Assembly (NCBI GenBank): GCA_022432975.1
Contig: CM039512.1
Coordinates: 31,967,574-32,031,573, forward strand
Source: Begonia masoniana
Lineage: Eukaryota; Streptophyta; Magnoliopsida; Cucurbitales; Begoniaceae
Reading direction: 5' to 3'
DNA: 64,000 nt
Position numbers and translations under genes: made by a program. The notes below the pieces were generated by a model, which saw nothing but the letters and a program-made list of their open reading frames with translations, had not been told where the DNA came from and did not search any database. Below are positions 57,748 through 64,000 of this stretch, piece after piece; position 1 is the first letter of the stretch; every line of letters begins with the position of its first letter.

Positions 57748-60136
57748 TGTAACACCCGACGAGTTTGACCAGGTGACTTTCTTAACTGTTTTAACGGCCT
57801 TGTTTATTTTAATCTTTTTGGTTTGGAATTTTATGCCAAGGCTTAATTAATGTGCATGTGTCATAAATTAGGTTGGGTGGTAGGATCTGTAATTAAGAAT
57901 GGTTGGATTAAGTATAAATAGGAAATGGAAACTTTTAAACCTCACTGTAGCCGACATTCCCTTCTGCATCCTCTCATTTCCCCAAGCTGTCTCCCTCTCC
58001 GCCAGCGACTCTCTCATCGGCGACGGATTTCTCCTTCCCCACTTCGACAATCGACGCCCTAGGTAAGACTCAGACAATGTGGATTGCTGGTTATCTATTT
58101 GAGTACTGTTTTTCAGTTGGACTTGAGATTTCAGATATGGCCGAATAATAGGAACATTTATAATCGGTGTCTGGTAATAACATTTTCGAATCGATTCTGG
58201 ACATTTAATATAACCGACCCTGATTAATCGTTAGTTGAACCTAGCTATTTTGGTTTTGGATTTCAGACTGCACACAGAGAACTAGACTAAGGGATTCGGG
58301 AATGACTTTAGTTATTAGATTCTAGGATGATTTGTGATTAGGACTATTAGGATTTTTATTTTAATTGCTGCAATGTAAATGTTTTAGGTGAAGAAGTCTG
58401 AAGAAAAGGAGCTCAAGTTGCTAAGGAGCCCAGGTAAGTGAATGTGTAGGATTCCCGGCCATTAGGGCCCTACATCACAAGGATGCTAGGTAGAAACTGA
58501 TACGATGATTAGAAGTTATTTAAGCTATTGTCTGTTACATATGTTGATGTTTGACTTAATGGTATGACTTCACGTCGGATGAATACACTATTCTGTAGCT
58601 TGATAAGTTAAGTATTCTTATGTTCATGCATCATGAATGTTTTATGCATATGAAAATGATTTATGAGCATGTTTTCCCCATGAACAAGATATGAGAATGA
58701 ATATGAATACGATCTCATACAACGTGATTAAGTGAGGGTTGGGGGCGGGTTGACGTATGCCACAGTCCAAAGAGGGACCATGAAAATGACCCAAAAGGGA
58801 ATATGATCAAAATCACTGTCAACCCCCCTTTTACGGCACAAATCCTCCCTTAATCCATATGACGAAAATGATGAACAGAAACAAGAATGATAAATGATCA
58901 TGAACATGTTTTCTCTCAACTGTACATTCATGAATACATGTTAGTTTGCATTCCTAACTAAGCATTAAGCTTATAGTTTAAACTTTATGATGTAGGTGAC
59001 GAGTTTTCAGGTAAGGATCTCAAAGTTAATGAGGATGTTTAAGCTCGGTTGCTGGAAGGTGCTCAGGGTGGAGATTTGTGGCTGGCAGGCGATGTTGACC
59101 TGCGGTTATGCTCACATTAAGTCAGTAAGGTTTATGAAAGACTGAAGTCTGTGTAGGATGAGATTTCTTTTTATAACATTGGGATGTAGGGATTTGTCTA
59201 TTTGATCTCTGAGTTCGAGGAATGATTTAAGTTTATAGAATGATCTGCTTAGTTAAGTCTTCCGCTTCACGTATCCTGAATGAGTCTATGATTTTTATTC
59301 GTTTAAGGTTTATGCCTATCAAGTTGAAATCTATGAGAGTCGGGGTATTTTTCTGTTGGTTGAAGTTGCTTGATGATTATCGTGTTTTACTATTGAGTGA
59401 TAGGAGTCAGATGAGTGTATCATCCGGCTGACGTCATCGGCGGATGTCGAATGATAGAAGTTGAACGATTGAGTCTTCCGGCTGATGTCATCAGATGATG
59501 TCGAGTGTTTACTCACCGGATGATGTAAGTAAAGTATTTTGTCATTTGTTCACGGGATGATGTCTCCTGTCGGATGAGGTAAGTGGGTCACGTGCATTGC
59601 ACATGTCCACCGGATGATGCCTCTGATGGATGAAGACATCATCTGACTGACGTCATCGGTGGATGGTGAATGATTGTTGATCACCAGGCGATGTCTCTTG
59701 CTGGCGATGTTAAGTAAGTCACGTGAGATGCACATGATAACCGGATGATATAGAAATACACTACCGGCAGGAGCGAGCTGTGTGCTTGTCGTTTAGCAAT
59801 CGGCATAAGTGAGTTTTATGTTTTGTCGTCTAGCAACCAGTAGATGCTTGCGATTTCAAGCAGCTCAAGTATGATGAGGTTGAGTGTACTGGGGACTTCT
59901 TCTCCTTCTGCCCGATTATGTTATGGATTAAATGCCTGAGTCTAGTCGCTTTACTCTGTGATGAGTTATGCCAATGATCTTATGGGAGTCGGGTCTTTGA
60001 AGGGTAGAATTCTGTCAGATATGCAGACAGTTAAAGTTCAAAAAAAAAAACAAACAAAGGGATACAGAGAGTAATTTAGAGTAAGTATTCTATGAGAGTT
60101 ATGAAATGGGTCTCGACCCTTAACGAGGTCGTTACA
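57748..60136 (+). repeat. E6 5' LTR (2389 bp)
   Basis: Homologous to SL3 and, reversed, to the E4 LTRs. Between 59400 and 59860 it has scattered CCGGATGATGT and TTTTGTC(G/A)T words with no regular period, the low-copy state of the minisatellite region. Confidence 0.9.
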
Positions 60137-60226
60137 ATTATGGTATCAAAGCAAAATCGGGTTCTAAAATTGATTCTGCAGACTGCCTCCCAGCACAGAT
60201 TTCCACCTGAGTACACTCCAGCAACT

Positions 60227-60289
60227 GTAAGTGTTTATGATTTTAGTAAATGTCATGAAGTTATGATGTATTTATGAATGTTGGTTTAG
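60227..60289 (+). other. Intron-like 63-bp segment in the E6 leader
   Basis: CAACT/GTAAGTGTTTATG to GGTTTAG/GAATCTC, same position and length as in E4. Confidence 0.35.
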
Positions 60290-60299
60290 GAATCTCAAA

Positions 60300-60425
60300 A
60301 TAGTAAGAGGTCAGCAAAGAAAGACCAATGAGGACAGCAATGCCATTGCTCAGTTGACAGAGTTGGTCATGCGCCAATCTCGCCAGATCGAACAGCTGAT
60401 GACTGCCAGAGAAGAGCAAGCGAAT
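60300..60425 (+). pseudogene. E6 gag N-terminal fragment
   Basis: Encodes VRGQQRKTNEDSNAIAQLTE and MRQSRQIEQLMTAREEQAN, clearly the E4 gag start. The start codon position reads ATA at 60300-60302. The E7 insertion truncates it after 42 codons. Confidence 0.82.
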
Positions 60426-63105
60426 TGTCACACCCCTAAACCCGTACCCACATTTCCGTGATAAAATTTTTCATTTTAACTTTAAGCTTATACTTGAGCG
60501 GAAACTAAATCAGAATTTAAAACGGAATCGAAATCGGACCTCCAAAACATTTAAAACAAGACGTTTAATAATTAAATAAAACTTAAAACATTTATTTAAA
60601 CATTTAAAATTGTTCAGAAAAGTGGGAGGGCAGAATTGGGATTTTGTCCCCAAAATTTCAAGCAGCGATCAGGCGCTGTGCATAGCAGCGACTGATCGCT
60701 GCCATGCATTGATCAAGCAGCGATCGGTCTCTACTGAAGGCAGAGACCGATCGCTGATGGTGATGATCGCTGCCAAAGCAGCGATCGATCTCTGCCTTTT
60801 GGCAGAGATCGATCGCCGCATATGGCTGCCAACGCAGCAAGCAGAGCAGCGATCGATCTCTGCATGCTGCAGAGATCGATCGCTGCACACCTTATGCAGC
60901 GATCGCCCAAGCGATCAGACTTCTCCCTTGTTTCTTCCTTCTATTTTCGTTTAGTTTTCGTTCAGTACTTAGCTCTCTGGAATTCCAGAGAGCAGGACAC
61001 AATCTCAGCTCTCTGGAATCCGATTCCAGAGAGCAATACACTTCACTTTTCCTTCAACATTTTCACATTTCATTCATTACATTCATCAACATTATCAACC
61101 AACTCATAGCTTCAATCCCACTCAAACGTATTCTAAACTCAATCGTATTACGGCGGACTTGGCGAAGTCCAACTGCGTGGATAGCTCCAAAAACCGAGCA
61201 TACCCGTAACCATTTAAAATCATTCAAAACATTTTCTATAACATTCGAATAAAAGACTTAACAAAACATTTTAAATACGATTACCAAAACATTTGAAACG
61301 TCAAAAGTAAACCTATCAACTACCAGACCAAGCATCCTAATATGTTCTATACAAATTAACATCAGCCCAAACATCACGAAAATCCCAAAATCTATACGTA
61401 CTTCCCCCACGGGTCAAAACGCGCCTCGACTGCCCAGCGCACTCCCACGGGCCATCATCCATCAATTGCCTCAGACATCAGAAGGAGGAACGTCGTCCTC
61501 ACCTGGATCTACGTCACCTATCACGTCACCTACACCATAAATATAAGTCGTGAGCTTAAGGCTCAGTAAGTCTACGTGAATGCTTATTCATGAATATGTT
61601 TATGCAGTTTTTATAACACCGTCACTCATGCATTTTATTCATTCATTCTTTCTTTCATTCATTCATTCTCACCATGACATTCTTTTGGTTACCGAAGTCT
61701 ATTCACTCGGCAGATGGTTAGGGCCCGTCAAGCGGTTAGACAGCCCACACCATCTGAAGGGAGGAAAACCCGCTCACCACGGAACGCCGGGTCTGAACCT
61801 CACCCCGATAACCACATACAAAGGGTTGTTTACATGATACTTTACTTGCCTTTACGTGCATTTCTTTTTCATGAAAACTATGCGTAAATTCATTTTCATG
61901 ACGTTTTTTTTTTTTTAAAACTATGATGCATGAACAGATATAAACATAACATATCAATCATCATACGTACCATCAAGACACTCCGGCATAACCTACAAAA
62001 GAACTAATCCTAACTACCCAACCAAAGCATTTAAACAAACAATTCTCCAATTTCCTCGAACAACAAAAGATCCGATGGTGTAGGCCAATCGGCCAAACAA
62101 GTCGCGGAGACTTACCTGAAGTCCTTAGCAAATCGAGAGCCGTCAGGGAGCTTTGTTCACCTAAGCCAATTTACAGCAGTTTTCGTTAAAATTAGTTTAA
62201 ACTCCTAAACGTCCAATTTAACAAAACCTTAACTAAAGAATTTTCCTAAAATCTTAACTTAACTAATCGAAGCATTAAAACCAACAATTAATGCTCGATA
62301 GTTCGTAATCCAAATTAACGAGTTTTGCCCTAAAACCCGAAAATTAACCAATTTATAACATTTTCACAAATTGATTTAACTTCGTCCCATAACGTCCAAT
62401 ACGTTCAATATATACCTAATCACGGCTAACCTATTAATTACGGGCCCTAATTCGCATTTTTAATGGATTTAAATCGAAACCCTAACTTTCTAAAACATCG
62501 TAAAACTTGAAATAAAGGCTCTAAGATTATAGACACATACCTAGGGTAGCGAGAGAAGGAAGAAACGCGAAGGAAACGGAACGAACGGGAGGCGAAACTG
62601 GGCTCGGATCGACGGAACGTCGTCGGCCAGAGGAGAGAGCTTGCTCTCTGGTCTTCGACCGGGCAGGGAGAAATGAAGAAGTAGGGAGAAAGAAAATATT
62701 AGGTTAGGTTTATATTTTTGATTTTGTAAATTACTATATTGCCCTTCTCACTTAAATCTTTTTGTTTCATCCTTCGTTTCGTTAATTGGCTGACCGTTCG
62801 GATTCTCCAAATTTCCTTATTTCACCAATAAATCCAACTTATGATTTGGGTTCTAACAAAACTGTCCGTTCGCAAAACGGACCTCGTTTACTATTTTTAC
62901 GAAAACGTTCATTATATTACGAGAAACGTAATTCTCGTAAATTTAGTGTTTGAACTCCTAAAAATCCCATAATATTCCTAAAATCCATATAAATTATTAG
63001 GATTCTAATGACGCTTTTCTTTCGTAAAACGGAGTTAATCTGACATATTTACGAAAATGTCATTTTATATTAAAATAATAATATCCCATAAAGCGGGATA
63101 TTACA
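60426..63105 (-). repeat. E7 3' LTR (2680 bp)
   Basis: Plus strand TGTCACACCCCTAAACC to GCGGGATATTACA. Homologous to SL1 in reverse: both ends, the block 61400-61510 and the palindrome zone correspond. Confidence 0.9.
60660..61034. repeat. Palindrome and hairpin cluster in the E7 LTR
   Basis: Perfect inverted repeats: 60781-60796/60801-60816 (GCGATCGATCTCTGCC arms, 4-nt loop), 60847-60864/60868-60885 (CAGCGATCGATCTCTGCA arms, 3-nt loop), 60972-60993 (a 22-bp palindrome, two GCTCTCTGGAA halves) and 61008-61019/61023-61034 (GCTCTCTGGAAT arms, 3-nt loop). A further stem near 60719-60756 uses CGATCGGTCTCT with its exact complement. Confidence 0.92.
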
Positions 63106-64000
63106 CTCCATCCACCTTATTTAAAATTTTGTCCTCAAAATTTAACTCAGCTCATAGTCCTTGGTGTCACTGTCTCTCGTCCTGTAGTCTTATACCTTGG
63201 CTTAAAATCTCTCTATTTCTTTCAAGTCTCTACCTCTATCATTTCAAGGTCGAATTCTTCCTATAAAAGCTCTGATCCTGTTGCACTTAGGGTTAACCTC
63301 CATGGTTCTAAGCCAAAATTCCTACTATACTCTTCAACCTCAGCATTAAATTCGTATTCTCTACTCTCAATTGGATCGTACGCCCCTTCACTTACACTCT
63401 GAATCTCATCAAATTCTCCAAGTCACACATTTTTCTAGACAAATTTGTTAATTTCGCTAATTATTCCGCGATAGGTTTCACAATTAAATCGACATTGTTA
63501 TGCTACTTTAACTATGCAACCGGGATTCCCTTAGATTTCGCACTCAGTCTAAGTTTCGTTCTCGAATCCAATCACTATACTCTTAACTAAATTTCTCATA
63601 CTACTTGCGTTACACTCATTCGTCCATCTTCGATCTCTATTAACTCTGAGTGCCATAAATTCCAAAATTTCCACCCTTGATGTGCTCTAATCTGCACGTT
63701 CTAACCTAAGATCATTCCGTAATTATTGGTCATGACTTGCCAAACACACGTTGAACACTAGAACTCTGCCAACTTAGCCTCACTTCTATGCTTACTTAGA
63801 GGTTTTTAGTGAAAACTCTCGTTCTCTTTATTCTAAAATTCACAAATTCCACAATTTGCATGCCTTTAAACGCCAACCTATACTTCCAATCTTAACATCT
63901 CAATTAATCCCAACAATCTCTTTTACTTCTTTCCTAATTTCACACGAGGACTACATTGAATCTACTAACTAATCTTACCACTTGTCGCTCCTCCTCGTCA
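63106..64000 (-). other. E7 internal 3' region, no coding recognised
   Basis: About 0.9 kb upstream of the 3' LTR with no open frame over 70 codons and no integrase or chromodomain motif that I can see. It is either fully decayed pol or a long untranslated region. Confidence 0.6.

Larger units (their letters stand above)
57748..60425 (+). mobile_element. E6: Tekay/Del-like element of the E4 family, 5' part only
   Basis: 5' LTR 57748-60136 (TGTAACACCCGACG to GAGGTCGTTACA), primer site TGGTATCAAAGC at 60141-60152, leader with a 63-bp intron-like segment, then the first about 40 codons of gag, cut by E7 at 60425/60426. The rest presumably lies beyond the window. The LTR's repeat region (59400-59860) is diverged and not amplified, unlike SL3 and E4. 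Confidence 0.88.
60426..64000 (-). mobile_element. E7: minus-strand LTR retrotransposon, 3' part only
   Basis: 3' LTR 60426-63105 plus internal sequence to the window edge. The boundary at 63106 has a GAGGACAAAATTTTAAATAAGG-like run and purine-rich end (minus strand) very like the E4 end, so it is probably a Tekay/Del-like relative. The target duplication would be CGAAT (60421-60425); the other side is outside. Confidence 0.82.

Overview
This window is gene-poor plant heterochromatin made almost entirely of nested LTR retrotransposons. I found no host protein-coding gene, tRNA gene or functional rRNA gene. The plant assignment rests on LTRs carrying 5S rRNA-like cores (Cassandra-type terminal-repeat retrotransposons), primer-binding sites complementary to plant initiator tRNA-Met (TGGTATCAGAGC and close variants), chromodomain Ty3/Gypsy polyproteins and a roughly 205-210 bp satellite-like repeat. 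Species cannot be read from the sequence.

Layout, left to right. (1) 1-9735: element E1, a decayed minus-strand Ty3/Gypsy element whose left LTR starts outside the window. It holds two plus-strand solo LTRs, SL1 (482-2863, target duplication AAGGA) and SL2 (7245-8670, CAGAA). (2) 9736-12003: satellite-like tandem repeat, broken by a 668-nt pure A run and a local 293-bp duplication that look like assembly artefacts. (3) 13018-20515: E5, a small plus-strand element without pol, with solo LTR SL3 (14473-18931, AGTTA) inside it; SL3 contains a 2.3-kb 61-bp minisatellite. An inverted E5-type LTR fragment follows. (4) 20704-21834 and 54952-55660: one satellite block split by E2 (21835-54951, target duplication CAAAG).

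E2 is a three-level nest. E3 (26331-46807, AGTCC) sits inside E2, and E4 (27819-41678, GGCTG) sits inside E3. E2 also carries a small TRIM-like element (47624-47942). Its 5' LTR holds a chimeric insert (49863-50717), an inverted Cassandra cluster (50849-52868) and solo LTR SL4 (53251-54674, GATAG). (5) 55661-57747: LTR-like region and leader of an unclassified element E8, hit by E6 (57748 onward), which is in turn hit by E7 (60426 to beyond the window end).

Three lineages dominate. E1, E2, E3, SL2 and SL4 are related minus- or plus-strand Ty3/Gypsy elements with 1.0-1.5 kb LTRs; a conserved MPRxxITRS-like peptide is encoded at the start of the LTR. E4, E6 and SL3 share long LTRs (2.4-4.5 kb) with a 59-61 bp repeat that has expanded independently; E4 has a chromodomain-type C-terminus. 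SL1 and E7 share 2.4-2.7 kb LTRs with clustered perfect palindromes. All recognisable coding regions are broken by stops, frameshifts or deletions. The most interesting signals are the LTR-borne minisatellite growth, the hairpin clusters, and the head-to-head Cassandra insert, which shares its target duplication ATAAG with its chimeric neighbour.
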